Of a DNA stretch of 64,000 nucleotides, positions 51,453 through 60,698 are shown in pieces (positions within the stretch are counted from its first letter, which is position 1; each line of letters opens with the position of its first letter). The position numbers were made by a program, and so were the translations under genes. Source of the DNA: Hyphomicrobiales bacterium (GTDB lineage Bacteria; Pseudomonadota; Alphaproteobacteria; Rhizobiales; Rhizobiaceae); the NCBI GenBank assembly GCA_900467745.1, contig UBQW01000051.1, positions 1 to 64,000 on the forward strand, read 5' to 3'. The notes under the pieces are model-generated. The model searched no databases. It saw only the letters and a program-made list of their open reading frames with translations, and had not been told where the DNA came from.

Positions 51453-52505
51453 CTAACCCACCTTTGCTTCAGGCTGCGAGAGCAGCGAACGGACCATAGG
51501 AATAACCTTTGTGCCGTAGAGTTCGATACTGTTCATTAGCTTCTCGTGCTCCATGGGCCCCGCCGAATATTTCATCTGAAAACGCGAAATCCCGAGCGTT
51601 CGCACGAGGTTTGCGATCTTCTTTGCGACTGTCTCCGGCGAGCCGGCGTAGAGCGATCCATCGTCGATCTCGTCCTCGAAATCCTTTTCCGTGACCGGCG
51701 GCCAACCGCGTTCCCGGCCGAGGCGATCACGGATCTTCTTGAAATGGGGAAACAGGTCGCGGCGAGCCTGCTCATCGCTTTCGGCAATATAGCCGGGTGA
51801 ATGGACGCCGATCTCGCGGGAGGGTCGGCCAGCCTGCCCCGAGGCCTTCCGATAGAGATCGACATAGGGCAAAAACCGCCGCGGGTCGCCACCGATAATG
51901 GCAAGCATCAGCCGCATGTCATGCCGCACGGCGCGAATGACGGATTCGGGGCTTCCGCCGACACCGATCCATGTCTTCAGCTGACCCTCGGCGATCGGCG
52001 GATAGACAATCTGATCCTCCAGGGGCCTGCGCCAGTCACTCTTGTAGTTGATCACGTCCTTGGTGACGAGCTGGGAGAAGAGGTCCAGCTTCTCCTCGAA
52101 CAGCTCCTCGTATTTCGACAGATCATAGCCGAAGAGCGGGAAGGATTCGATGAACGAGCCGCGACCGAGAATGACCTCGGCTCGCCCGTTCGACACTGCG
52201 TCAAGCGTCGAGAAGCGCTGGAACACGCGGATCGGATCGTCGGAACTGAGGACCGTGACCGCCGAGCCGACCTTGATGTGCTCGGTACGCGCAGCAATCG
52301 CCGACAGGACGACCTCGGGAGCCGATACCGCGAAGTCCTTGCGGTGATGTTCGCCGATGCCGAAGAAGTCGACACCATGCCGGTCCGCGAGGACGGCTTC
52401 TTCGACCACATTGCGGATCACCTGAGGTTGCGGGAGAAGATGCCCATCCTGGGCGGTTGTGACGTCCCCGAACGTGTCGAGGCCGAATTCGAGAGTGTTT
52501 GTCAT
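51453..52505 (-). CDS. LLM-class flavin-dependent oxidoreductase (luciferase-like)
   Basis: 350 residues. GVDFFGIGEHHRKDFAVSAP, then AVTVLSSDDPIRVFQRFSTL and AEVILGRGSFIESFPLFGYD are the conserved bacterial-luciferase-fold motifs, with the His-His pair that positions flavin. It is likely an FMNH2-dependent monooxygenase; the substrate is unknown. It leads a small operon with the gene at 51041. Confidence 0.88.
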   Translation of the reverse strand: MTNTLEFGLDTFGDVTTAQDGHLLPQPQVIRNVVEEAVLADRHGVDFFGIGEHHRKDFAVSAPEVVLSAIAARTEHIKVGSAVTVLSSDDPIRVFQRFSTLDAVSNGRAEVILGRGSFIESFPLFGYDLSKYEELFEEKLDLFSQLVTKDVINYKSDWRRPLEDQIVYPPIAEGQLKTWIGVGGSPESVIRAVRHDMRLMLAIIGGDPRRFLPYVDLYRKASGQAGRPSREIGVHSPGYIAESDEQARRDLFPHFKKIRDRLGRERGWPPVTEKDFEDEIDDGSLYAGSPETVAKKIANLVRTLGISRFQMKYSAGPMEHEKLMNSIELYGTKVIPMVRSLLSQPEAKVG

Positions 52506-52566
52506 TTTGGGATCTGCTCTATTTTCCGGGTTTAGAGAGAATTAGCGAGAGACAGGGACGGAGTTG

Positions 52567-52962
52567 TCAGCCGCCTTTCGAGCTCCGCTGAGCGTTACGT
52601 GACCACGGCCACTGGCCGTCGATCTCGGCTTCGAGCGAGAAGCTTAGGAACGTCCGGATCAGGACGATCAATCCGAGGAGACCGACGCTTTCCCAGGTGA
52701 GCGGAGATATGATTGTGGCAATGATGTCCGCCCCGATCAGGATTTCGAGACCAAGCAGGATCCCGCGTCCAAGATTGGCGCGATAGCGATCGTACGCCTC
52801 ACGCCTGTCATCCGTGGTCAGATCCCGGACAAAGCCTGCGGTGGCGACGGCCACCCCGATCAGGATGACGCCGACGCCGAAGAATTCGAGGCCGGATGCC
52901 AGCGGCTTCAGGATGGGCGCGATCAGACTGGCCAAACCACCAGCGTCGTTACTGATATCCAT
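52567..52962 (-). CDS. DUF1622 membrane protein
   Basis: 131 residues with three hydrophobic segments: EFFGVGVILIGVAVATAGFV, GLEILIGADIIATII, then SVGLLGLIVLIRTFLSFSLE. RRYxRANLGRGILLGLE-like sequence matches DUF1622. Function unknown. It is followed by a DUF1275 gene upstream on the same strand. Confidence 0.85.
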   Translation of the reverse strand: MDISNDAGGLASLIAPILKPLASGLEFFGVGVILIGVAVATAGFVRDLTTDDRREAYDRYRANLGRGILLGLEILIGADIIATIISPLTWESVGLLGLIVLIRTFLSFSLEAEIDGQWPWSRNAQRSSKGG

Positions 52963-52983
52963 TGCACTACTCTTCTGGTTGAT

Positions 52984-53664
52984 CTAGTTCGCTTCAGCGC
53001 CTGCTGTGCTGGCGAAGAGAGCGACGACGGCGATAACGGCAGGCAGGCTAAAAGCGGCGGCGGGCGCAAACATGTATCCCGCGGCGCCAACACCACAGCC
53101 CAGGGCGAATGTGACGACCGCGCCGGACATCTTTTTGATCCGAGCCCTGGCGGCGGCGACTTCCTCTGCTTTCGGGTCGGCGAAGAGATCGGCGAGATCG
53201 AGCATTATCTGCGTGGTGGTTCCGGTCATCAGGGTCGAGGGCGGTGCCTTCGGCAGGTGCGCCTTGTGAAGACCATTCTGGATCGCCATCGCTGAGACGA
53301 GCGCCATGCCGACGAGAAGGGCAACAATGCTCTCCTCGGGGCGAAACGGTCCATGATAGAGCGCGTAGATCGCCACGCCAGTAAACAGGGTGAGCTTGAC
53401 CAAAAGCATCGGCCGGATTGGCGAGCGGCCAACGCCCTGAAGTTTCAGGCAGATGAGGCGCGACAGGAATACGACAAGGCAGAACACCGGAAGAGCCAGC
53501 AGCTTGGACAGGGCCCCGCCAAGGCCGAGAGCAACCGTCGCGCCCAGCGTGACAAAGTTTCCCGTCACATGGGCGGTGAAGAGACCCGAAAGCGCAAGAA
53601 AGCCGAGCGTGTCGACATAGCCGCCATTGAAACTCAGGAGCATGGGAAGGGAGGGGAATTTCAT
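52984..53664 (-). CDS. YoaK/DUF1275 family membrane protein
   Basis: 226 residues from the ATG at 53664 (GAGAGAT upstream). It has about six membrane segments; GYVDTLGFLALSGLFTAHVT followed by GNFVTLG is the DUF1275 signature, and IQNGLHKAHLPKAPPSTLMT with GTTTQ is the second conserved loop. Members are small transporters or stress-related proteins of unclear substrate. Confidence 0.88.
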   Translation of the reverse strand: MKFPSLPMLLSFNGGYVDTLGFLALSGLFTAHVTGNFVTLGATVALGLGGALSKLLALPVFCLVVFLSRLICLKLQGVGRSPIRPMLLVKLTLFTGVAIYALYHGPFRPEESIVALLVGMALVSAMAIQNGLHKAHLPKAPPSTLMTGTTTQIMLDLADLFADPKAEEVAAARARIKKMSGAVVTFALGCGVGAAGYMFAPAAAFSLPAVIAVVALFASTAGAEAN

Positions 53665-53855
53665 GGGATATCTCTCGATTTGTGCAGCGGGTATCAGCAT
53701 GGCGTCCGAGCCGGAAGGGGTGCAGTCGGCAACCCGATGTCCATTTGAAGCGATATTCGCCCGAAGGAGCCGATCCAACAATTGCATCAAAAATGTCGAT
53801 ATAATTGCCGGAAACGAAACAGTGGGCGACCTGCAGACCGCCCATCGAAGATTGA

Positions 53856-55454
53856 TCATGCCGCGCCCGGGCGGTTGATCGTCAGGAAGTGCCGGACGAC
53901 GGGCTTTTCCGGGCCGGAGTGGTAGGCAAGAACCTTGCCCTGCAGGTCGGCGTCGGCGTTGGAGACGCGCTTGTGCTGACGAAGATGCTCGGCCCAGGAT
54001 TCCACCATGAACCACTCGACGATTTTCTGCGGATCGGCGGAGTCTTCCGTGACACCCCAGCCATATGCGCCATCGCGGCGGCGTTCCTGCGACATGTCGT
54101 TCAGGGCACGAAGGAAGGCCGAACGGTTGTGCTTCACGACATTGTACTCGATCAGGATCAGGACCGGTCCGCGATCATGGGCGACGGGCTCGGCGACAAG
54201 CGGCTCCGGCCAGTGGCTCGACGGAACAAGATCGGCATCGCCGGCAGGCAGCTTCACACGGTGCATGATGAAGCCAGCGACGAGCAGACCGGCGCCGCCG
54301 ATCAAGAGAGCGCCAGGGACACCGACCGCTTCGCCAACGGCACCCCAGCCAAGGCTGCCGGCTGTCATCGCGCCGTTGAAGACGGTGAGGTAGACGGCAA
54401 GACCGCGACCGCGCACCCAGTTCGGAAGGACAGCCTGGGCCGCACCATTGAGCGTCGTCAGAGCGGTGATCCATGCGGCGCCGAGGAAGAGCAGGGCGAC
54501 GATGGCAATCGCCTTCGGCGGAGCGAGCGACAGGACAGCCATGACGACGGCGGTGATGATGGCCGCGCCAAGCATTAGTCCGTCGGCATTCAGACGTTCA
54601 CGCAGCTTCGGCATGACAAGCGCTCCGCCGATCGCACCAGCGCCAACCGCGCCGAGCAGGATACCGTAGAAGCTTGCATCACCACCGAGAAGCTGGCGGG
54701 CGACGAGCGGCAGCAGGGCCCAGACGGCACTGGCGAAGGCAAAGAAGATCGCGGCGCGCAGCAGCACGACATGCAGCGGGCGGCTGGCGCGGGTGTAGCG
54801 AAGGCCGGCCCGGAAGGCGCCGAAGAAGTTTTCCTGAAGCGCATCATTGGCATTCTTGGCACGCGGCCACCAGACCAGCGCCGCAATGACGATAATGTAG
54901 CTGGCGACGTCGGCTCCATAGGTCAGACCCGCGCCGAACGCCGCAAGCAGAAGGCCACCCGCCGCCGGACCGATCGAACGGGCGATGTTGATGCCAAGCG
55001 AGTTCAGCGCGACCGCGCTCTTGACGTCCTCGCGCTTGACGAGCTCGGGCACGATCGCCTGCCAGGTCGGCCCCATCAAAGCTGCGCCGATGCCGCCGAG
55101 AAAGGTGAGACCGATCAGAGCGCTGACCGAGAGCATTCCGATCTGCGCGAGAACCATCAGGCTGATGCTGACGGAGGCGAGCAGCAGCTGGACGGCAATC
55201 AGGAATTTGCGGCGGTCGAGAATGTCGGTCAACACACCCGCCGGAATGGCAAGGAGGAAGATCGGCAGCGTGCCCGCGGCCTGAACCATGGCGACCGCGG
55301 CCGGCGAGGCCGAGAGATCGGTCATCAACCAGGAGCTGGCGACATCGCGCATGAAGCTGCCGGTATTGCCAAGGACCGTGGCGACCCAGAGGACTGCGAA
55401 AATCGGTTGCCCAAGAGGAGCAAAACTGCTCGCGGATGATTTTGCAGCATTCAT
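53856..55454 (-). CDS. MFS transporter with fused C-terminal ferredoxin-like domain
   Basis: 532 residues from the ATG at 55454 (AAGGAAC upstream). Residues 1-410 are a 12-helix MFS exporter of the EntS/DUF894 type, with LTDILDRRKFLIAVQ as the loop 2-3 motif. About 120 extra residues follow, including VLILIEYNVVKHNRSAFLRA and KIVEWFMVESWAEHLRQHKR, resembling an ABM-type dimeric alpha-beta barrel that often binds small aromatic or heme-like ligands. The likely job is export of an organic compound sensed or bound by the tail. The AraC-like gene upstream may regulate it. Confidence 0.85.
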   Translation of the reverse strand: MNAAKSSASSFAPLGQPIFAVLWVATVLGNTGSFMRDVASSWLMTDLSASPAAVAMVQAAGTLPIFLLAIPAGVLTDILDRRKFLIAVQLLLASVSISLMVLAQIGMLSVSALIGLTFLGGIGAALMGPTWQAIVPELVKREDVKSAVALNSLGINIARSIGPAAGGLLLAAFGAGLTYGADVASYIIVIAALVWWPRAKNANDALQENFFGAFRAGLRYTRASRPLHVVLLRAAIFFAFASAVWALLPLVARQLLGGDASFYGILLGAVGAGAIGGALVMPKLRERLNADGLMLGAAIITAVVMAVLSLAPPKAIAIVALLFLGAAWITALTTLNGAAQAVLPNWVRGRGLAVYLTVFNGAMTAGSLGWGAVGEAVGVPGALLIGGAGLLVAGFIMHRVKLPAGDADLVPSSHWPEPLVAEPVAHDRGPVLILIEYNVVKHNRSAFLRALNDMSQERRRDGAYGWGVTEDSADPQKIVEWFMVESWAEHLRQHKRVSNADADLQGKVLAYHSGPEKPVVRHFLTINRPGAA

Positions 55455-55791
55455 TTGCCAGTTCCTTTTGATATCCCCATGGTAGCGACGACGGCACCCA
55501 CGCTGACACAACTTCTACGCCGAGCGTCCTCTCGAGTTGAGGATTGGAAACAGGCGGTCATGCCTACTCCCCAAAATCCTGCCGAATGCGCAACGCAGCT
55601 TAATTTATGTTTGGTGGAGCAATTTCTACTGGAAAAATCGGCGCTAGCGATTGAACTAATCGCTTCAATTTGATTGTTATGATCGCGATGGCGACTGGGC
55701 CGCACCCGTGTACTGCGGGGGTTTGCAAACCGGCAGCGAGCTACACCTTGCTATTGCAATTAGCGTGTCCGCTGAAAGCCCAATACTATTA
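55455..55791. other. intergenic region between the AraC-like and MFS genes
   Basis: About 340 bases, partly AT-rich, with no gene recognised. It should hold the MFS promoter and any AraC-type operator. Confidence 0.5.
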
Positions 55792-56409
55792 TTATGGTTC
55801 CGCCCCCGGAAATCGGGAAAAGCCATTTGAAATTCTTCGATTTCTAGCCGTCACCGCCGCCTCTTGACCGATGAAGCGACGCCAGGCGCTAGGCGTCGTC
55901 CCCGTTGCCCTGCGAAAGATCCGGGAGAGATGAGCCTGGTCCGCGAGCCCGCAGTCGAGCGCAATCTCGCTTAGGGAGTCGCTGCTATTGGCCATGCGGT
56001 GTTTGGCATGTTCCACCCGACGGCTGATGATGTAGTTATGCGGCGACATATCGAAACTGACTTTGAACGCTGCAGAAAAATAACTCGTGCTGAGGCGCAC
56101 CAGGCCCGCGAGCTCATCGAGCGATATCGCGGTCGAAAGATTTTCTTCGATGTATTTTTTTACGCGATTTTCCTGCCATGGGGCGAGCCCGCCGGTCGCC
56201 GGTCGCCTGCGGCCATCCGCATTCGTCAGATGCGGACGGAGCAGGATCGACGCTTTCTTGATCATATCGATCGCAACCAATTCGTCGCTCTCGACCAGAG
56301 TGATCGCGTTGATCAACAGGCTAGAGACTTCGCTCGAATTTTGGGCGAATAGAGCGTCAAAGGCTGCAAATTTGTCGTGACTGGAAATAGCGGCGGCACC
56401 GGGAAGCAT
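55792..56409 (-). CDS. AraC-family transcriptional regulator
   Basis: 205 residues. The C-terminal 100 residues form the double HTH: YIEENLSTAISLDELAGLVR, LSTSYFSAAFKVSFDMSPHN, then LSEIALDCGLADQAHLSRIF and RRATGTTPSAWRR. The N-terminal 90 residues are short and lack a clear cupin domain. The same-strand downstream MFS gene is the likely target. The effector is unknown. Confidence 0.88.
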   Translation of the reverse strand: MLPGAAAISSHDKFAAFDALFAQNSSEVSSLLINAITLVESDELVAIDMIKKASILLRPHLTNADGRRRPATGGLAPWQENRVKKYIEENLSTAISLDELAGLVRLSTSYFSAAFKVSFDMSPHNYIISRRVEHAKHRMANSSDSLSEIALDCGLADQAHLSRIFRRATGTTPSAWRRFIGQEAAVTARNRRISNGFSRFPGAEP

Positions 56410-56730
56410 GTCGATCTCCTAATGACCCTGAAAAGCATTTGTCTACGCGGTCATTCTGGTCGGATCGCCCTATTCCGGAAATCGTACATCCATTGGCTTT
56501 TTCAACACACGAGTCGTAGCGGACCATACCTTTGTATGATTGATCGCGATGTGCGCGAGCAAGAGGGAGTGATCTTGAACGGTTCGATTCTTTTTGGACA
56601 ATCCGATACCAGATCTCCAGGCCAGCCTTTCCACTCCCGACCAGAGAAGCTACCGTCGGATTGGGAAACAGCGAGGTAGATATCCGGCCTCTATTGCCGG
56701 AACGGGCTTCCAACGGTTGTGGGACGGGAC
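56410..56730. other. divergent promoter region between the AraC-like and histidine-kinase genes
   Basis: About 320 bases without a convincing gene; it serves two divergent promoters. Confidence 0.45.
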
Positions 56731-57915
56731 ATGGATAGTGAAATTCTTTCGCACGGGGCGTTTTCTCTTGCACCGCTCGCGATGATCAGGCTGGATCTCA
56801 GAAAGACACGGGATCTGGTTGCCGACAGGAAAATATCCCTGGATGGTGATCAATGCTACGATAATGCATCTGTTTGCGCCCTGACGAATAGCGTCGATAT
56901 TCTGGACCTGAACAGCGCAGCCCACTCGATCGTTGCATTGGATGGAAAGGCAACGCCGGAACGCGTGTCGCATATCATCCCTGAGAAGCTGCAGAAGCCG
57001 TTTGCCAGGGGACTCGTCGCGCTGCTTCACGGAAAGAGCTTTTCCATGGAAGGCACCGTGAAGTCTGCCGATGGGATGGACTTTCCCGCTCAGATAACCG
57101 GATGGATTGACACTCGTTCCGGCGGCAGTGATGAGGTCATGATCGGGATCACGAAGCTCGATCAACCTCGTGACAGTGAAAAGGCTGCCATTCTCGGCGA
57201 CCTTGCCCATGCCGCAAGGATCGCGATGCTCGGGGAGATGACAGCATCCATTTCCCATGAAGTGAACCAGCCTCTGGGATCGATCGTCACCAGCGCCGAA
57301 GCGGGGCTTCGATGGCTTAATCACGAGACGCCCAATCTTGCTGAAGTTCGAGCATTGCTGGAAAGGATCGTCGCTAGCGGCCGGCGCGCGGCAGACATAA
57401 TATCTTCCCTCAAGAGCTTGGCGCGCAACACAAAACCCGAAAGAGACGCAGTTGATGTAGCCGGGCTCATCGACGAGGCGGTCTTGATCCTCCGCTCCGA
57501 TTTGAACCGGCGCCAGATTGCGCTGCGTCTGGAGATTTCTCGCGACCTGCCCCAGATCCGGATCGATCGGACTCAAATTCTGCAGGTGATCGTCAACCTG
57601 GTGACCAACGCGGCCCAGGCGATGGCGGATGGCCAAGCCTGGAACAGGACGCTTGCAATCCGGGCTCGGGAAAGCCAGCAACGCGTCGTTCTGGAGGTCG
57701 AAGATAGCGGACCCGGGGTCGATCCAAAGGTGCGCGAGCGCTTGTTCGAGAGTTTCTACACCACGAAGACAACGGGAACCGGGATGGGATTGGCCATTTG
57801 CCGATCCATCGTCGAAGCCCATGGCAGCAAGATCGAATTTCAATCCTCGCCATATCTGGGTGCGCGATTCAGCTTTACGCTTGGCACCGAGCCCAATGGC
57901 CAAGATGCGATTTGA
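56731..57915 (+). CDS. soluble sensor histidine kinase with PAS-like input
   Basis: 394 residues. There is no membrane segment. A PAS-like region (about 60-140) precedes the HisKA domain ARIAMLGEMTASISHEVNQP (phospho-His near residue 175) and the ATPase with N box NLVTNAAQAM, G1 EDSGPGVDP and G2 GTGMGLAICRSIVEAHG. This is the FixL-like/hybrid-free class paired with FixJ-type response regulators. A receiver-only gene lies convergent immediately after, and another starts at the window end. Confidence 0.9.
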   Translation: MDSEILSHGAFSLAPLAMIRLDLRKTRDLVADRKISLDGDQCYDNASVCALTNSVDILDLNSAAHSIVALDGKATPERVSHIIPEKLQKPFARGLVALLHGKSFSMEGTVKSADGMDFPAQITGWIDTRSGGSDEVMIGITKLDQPRDSEKAAILGDLAHAARIAMLGEMTASISHEVNQPLGSIVTSAEAGLRWLNHETPNLAEVRALLERIVASGRRAADIISSLKSLARNTKPERDAVDVAGLIDEAVLILRSDLNRRQIALRLEISRDLPQIRIDRTQILQVIVNLVTNAAQAMADGQAWNRTLAIRARESQQRVVLEVEDSGPGVDPKVRERLFESFYTTKTTGTGMGLAICRSIVEAHGSKIEFQSSPYLGARFSFTLGTEPNGQDAI

Positions 57916-57946
57916 GCGACGGCTTCACCTGGCGAGCGACAGGCGC

Positions 57947-58330
57947 TCAGGCATCGCGACGGCGATGGCTCCTCGCGTTTATCAGGTTTTCACTGAGATC
58001 TTCGACTGAAAACGGCTTGGCGACCACGGAAACCGCGCCGCTTGCGTAAGCTTTTTGCGCCAGCCCTGGCGCCATTCTTCCGGTCATCAGAATGACCGGA
58101 AGATCGCGCTCAAGATCACCAAGCGTGTTCGTCAGTTCAAGGCCGTCCATGGAGGGCATATGAATGTCACTGATTATGCAATAAAAGTCTTTAAGGTTGG
58201 AACGTTGAAGAAGCTGCTCAGCGGAATGAAAACATTCAGCTTTGTATCCTAGCGATCTAACCAGGCTGCTGATAGCGACCGGAACATCCGCATCGTCGTC
58301 GACTATCCCAATAAGCGAACTCGATTGCAT
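57947..58330 (-). CDS. single-domain response regulator (FixJ-type receiver only)
   Basis: 127 residues from the ATG at 58330 (TTGGAGAC upstream). IVDDDADVPVAISSLVRSLG has the acidic pocket, CIISDIHMPSMDG the phospho-Asp, VILMTGR the Thr, and VAKPF the Lys. The FixJ-class receiver lacks the usual LuxR output domain, so it may be a phosphate sink or acts by protein contact. It is convergent with the histidine kinase at 56731. Confidence 0.88.
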   Translation of the reverse strand: MQSSSLIGIVDDDADVPVAISSLVRSLGYKAECFHSAEQLLQRSNLKDFYCIISDIHMPSMDGLELTNTLGDLERDLPVILMTGRMAPGLAQKAYASGAVSVVAKPFSVEDLSENLINARSHRRRDA

Positions 58331-58497
58331 CAGCGTCTCCAATTGCACCGAACACTGATGCGTAGGAGATTAAACTAGATTTTTAGAACTCAACGTCAAT
58401 CATCCCTACGTATGCTCCTGTCAAACAAGGGTTTACTGGAGGGCAAATCGCGATATTTGAAGTGAGATCGGGCAATACAATGATTGCCCGAGAAGCG

Positions 58498-59706
58498 TCA
58501 CAAAGCTTTTCCTGACCGTTTTAGGACAGTCCTCTGCCGGACGAGATCCAGAAGGAGGGTCACCAGCGCAAGAACGGCGATTGTGGCGACACCGATATCG
58601 ACCGCCGTCGTCAGTCCGTAGAATGTGGCGATTTTTCCTAGCGACAATGCGACAACGGCCTGCGCGAGGTAGGCGACGAGGAACAGCGCCGACAGCGTTG
58701 CAGCCCTGTGCGTCACCGGCAGATGCGCGTTGATCAGCGTGAGGCCGCCGAGCAGCAGCCAGCTGTATGCAGCGCCGGCGCTAAACTGGGCCAGCATATA
58801 AAGGCTGAGCGAGTGCTCGATTGCCGCAAGAGCAAGTAGGGCGGAGGAGACGATCGCAGTCACTCCACCCGACAGGATGACCCTTCCAGCTGCCAGTTTG
58901 CGGGCCGGAACGGTTGCGAGGGCAGACGCCAGGGCAAATAGGGCGATCGTTCCTCCGTTGACCAGGGCGTTCGATGACGCCACGACGTCGTGCGCAACCT
59001 GCGCGCCGAGGGAGAGCGTCATTGCCCCCAGCACATACGATCCGGTCACCGCCGCGGTAGACGCGACGAAGACTGCAAACACACCTTTTGGGATGGACGG
59101 CACCTTCGGTCTCCAACGGCCGGCTGCCGGTGATGCGGTGTGATTTGGCATGAACCACGTCACGGCAATCAGTCCGACAAGAACGGCGGTCAGTACAGCG
59201 AAATTCAGCCTTAGCGGAAGCGGCGCATACTGGATAAGCGCGCCGCCGACGAGGGAAGCCGCCATCATTCCGAACCCTTGCGCAGCCGCTGTCGCACTGC
59301 CCGCCTGACCGACCCGATGCGGCGGGCTGAATTCCACGACGGCAGCGGCGGAAGGACCGGCGGAAAGGCCGACGCCGACGCCCATCAAAGCGCGACCGAG
59401 AAATATCCAGTCCACGTCCGGCGCAATCGCGAATATCAGCGACCCCGCTGCGGAGAAGGCAAGACCCGCCAGCATGGCCTCTCGTCTCCCGATGTAGTCG
59501 GAAAGATTTCCGAACAGCACCAGCACAACGACGACAAAGACGGGGTAGATCGCGAATATTGCTGTCGTCGTAAACGTCGTAAGATGCCATTGCCGGGCAT
59601 AAAGGGGGTAGCTCAAAGCGGGCGCTGCGCTGGTCCAAATGGTATGAGCAACAATGGCGGCAGCCGTCAGAAAGCTCGCCGGGCGCCCGAGTACCCTGCG
59701 TGTCAT
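58498..59706 (-). CDS. MFS transporter
   Basis: 402 residues with 12 predicted membrane helices. GNLSDYIGRREAMLAGLAFS is the conserved loop 2-3 motif. The ATG overlaps the stop of the metallo-beta-lactamase-fold gene upstream (ATGA), so the two are co-translated; the transporter may import or export the substrate or product of that hydrolase. Substrate unknown. Confidence 0.88.
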   Translation of the reverse strand: MTRRVLGRPASFLTAAAIVAHTIWTSAAPALSYPLYARQWHLTTFTTTAIFAIYPVFVVVVLVLFGNLSDYIGRREAMLAGLAFSAAGSLIFAIAPDVDWIFLGRALMGVGVGLSAGPSAAAVVEFSPPHRVGQAGSATAAAQGFGMMAASLVGGALIQYAPLPLRLNFAVLTAVLVGLIAVTWFMPNHTASPAAGRWRPKVPSIPKGVFAVFVASTAAVTGSYVLGAMTLSLGAQVAHDVVASSNALVNGGTIALFALASALATVPARKLAAGRVILSGGVTAIVSSALLALAAIEHSLSLYMLAQFSAGAAYSWLLLGGLTLINAHLPVTHRAATLSALFLVAYLAQAVVALSLGKIATFYGLTTAVDIGVATIAVLALVTLLLDLVRQRTVLKRSGKAL

Positions 59707-60560
59707 GACCGTTCTCCCGCAGCGCTCGTGAACTCGTAGGCATCGCCGGCCTTCCTGATCCTTCCCACGCCCGGATAGGTCCAGTGAAAGCCCAGCAGCT
59801 TGGCATTCTGCGCGGAGGCCTGCTCCAGAAGAGCCCGGCGGGTAACCTTTGCCTTTGCAGGATCCATGTCGAAGCCGAAGCTCCAGTCGGGATGCTCGAA
59901 GGAGACGATCTCGCTCGAGACGGCATCGACGGTGATGATCAGAGGAACATCACTGTCCAGCACCACCGACAGATGGCCGGGCGTGTGTCCGGGCGTCGAA
60001 AGGACATGCATGCCCGGAACGATTTCGTCGCCACCATTCAGGAAATTCACCCTGTCCTGCAAGGCGGCGAGATCCCGGCGAGCGCCTTCCACGAAAGGCT
60101 GCACTTCCGCGGGCAAGGCAGAGGCTGCCTCGCCCATCCAGAATTCCCACTCGGCCTTGCCGACGAAGTATTTCGCCTTCGGAAAACGCAGGCTTCCGTC
60201 GTCTCGCAGCAGCCCCCAGATATGATCCGGGTGCGCATGGGATATGAGCACGACGGAGATATCATCGGCCCGAACGCCGACGCGTTCCAGATTTTCCTCA
60301 AGCATGCCCTCTGTCGGCTGGAAGCGCTTGCCGGCGCCGACATCCACCAGGATGACCTGTCCGTCGCGGACGATCAGCGGAATGTTCGATTGGGCGTGGG
60401 CGGTGTTATCCTTCCCATTGAGGCGAGAGACGATGGCGGCTCTCTCGGCATCATCGGCTTCGGGCGCAAAGAGCTCACCGTTCAGCACAATGGGCCCATC
60501 CGAAAGCACGGTAATGTCGAACTCGCCGTGGCGGAAATTATGAAACGCGGACCGGGTCAT
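59703..60560 (-). CDS. metallo-beta-lactamase-fold hydrolase
   Basis: 285 residues from the ATG at 60560 (GGAGG upstream). VVLISHAHPDHIWGLL is the HxHxDH metal motif and HVLSTPGHTPGHLSVVLD gives the next His. It belongs to the AttM/lactonase-like branch by general sequence. Quorum-quenching lactonase activity is possible but not shown. It is in one operon with the MFS gene downstream. Confidence 0.88.
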   Translation of the reverse strand: MTRSAFHNFRHGEFDITVLSDGPIVLNGELFAPEADDAERAAIVSRLNGKDNTAHAQSNIPLIVRDGQVILVDVGAGKRFQPTEGMLEENLERVGVRADDISVVLISHAHPDHIWGLLRDDGSLRFPKAKYFVGKAEWEFWMGEAASALPAEVQPFVEGARRDLAALQDRVNFLNGGDEIVPGMHVLSTPGHTPGHLSVVLDSDVPLIITVDAVSSEIVSFEHPDWSFGFDMDPAKAKVTRRALLEQASAQNAKLLGFHWTYPGVGRIRKAGDAYEFTSAAGERS

Positions 60561-60698
60561 CTGCAACCTCCGTTGTTGATGGAACTCCATATCGGTCCAT
60601 CGAATATGTTTTGAAACTGACATTATTGAGAATTATCCGTTCATTTTTGAACGGCTCGGAACCTGATGCGCACCGCAGCGGCGCACCGGCCCTTCACA

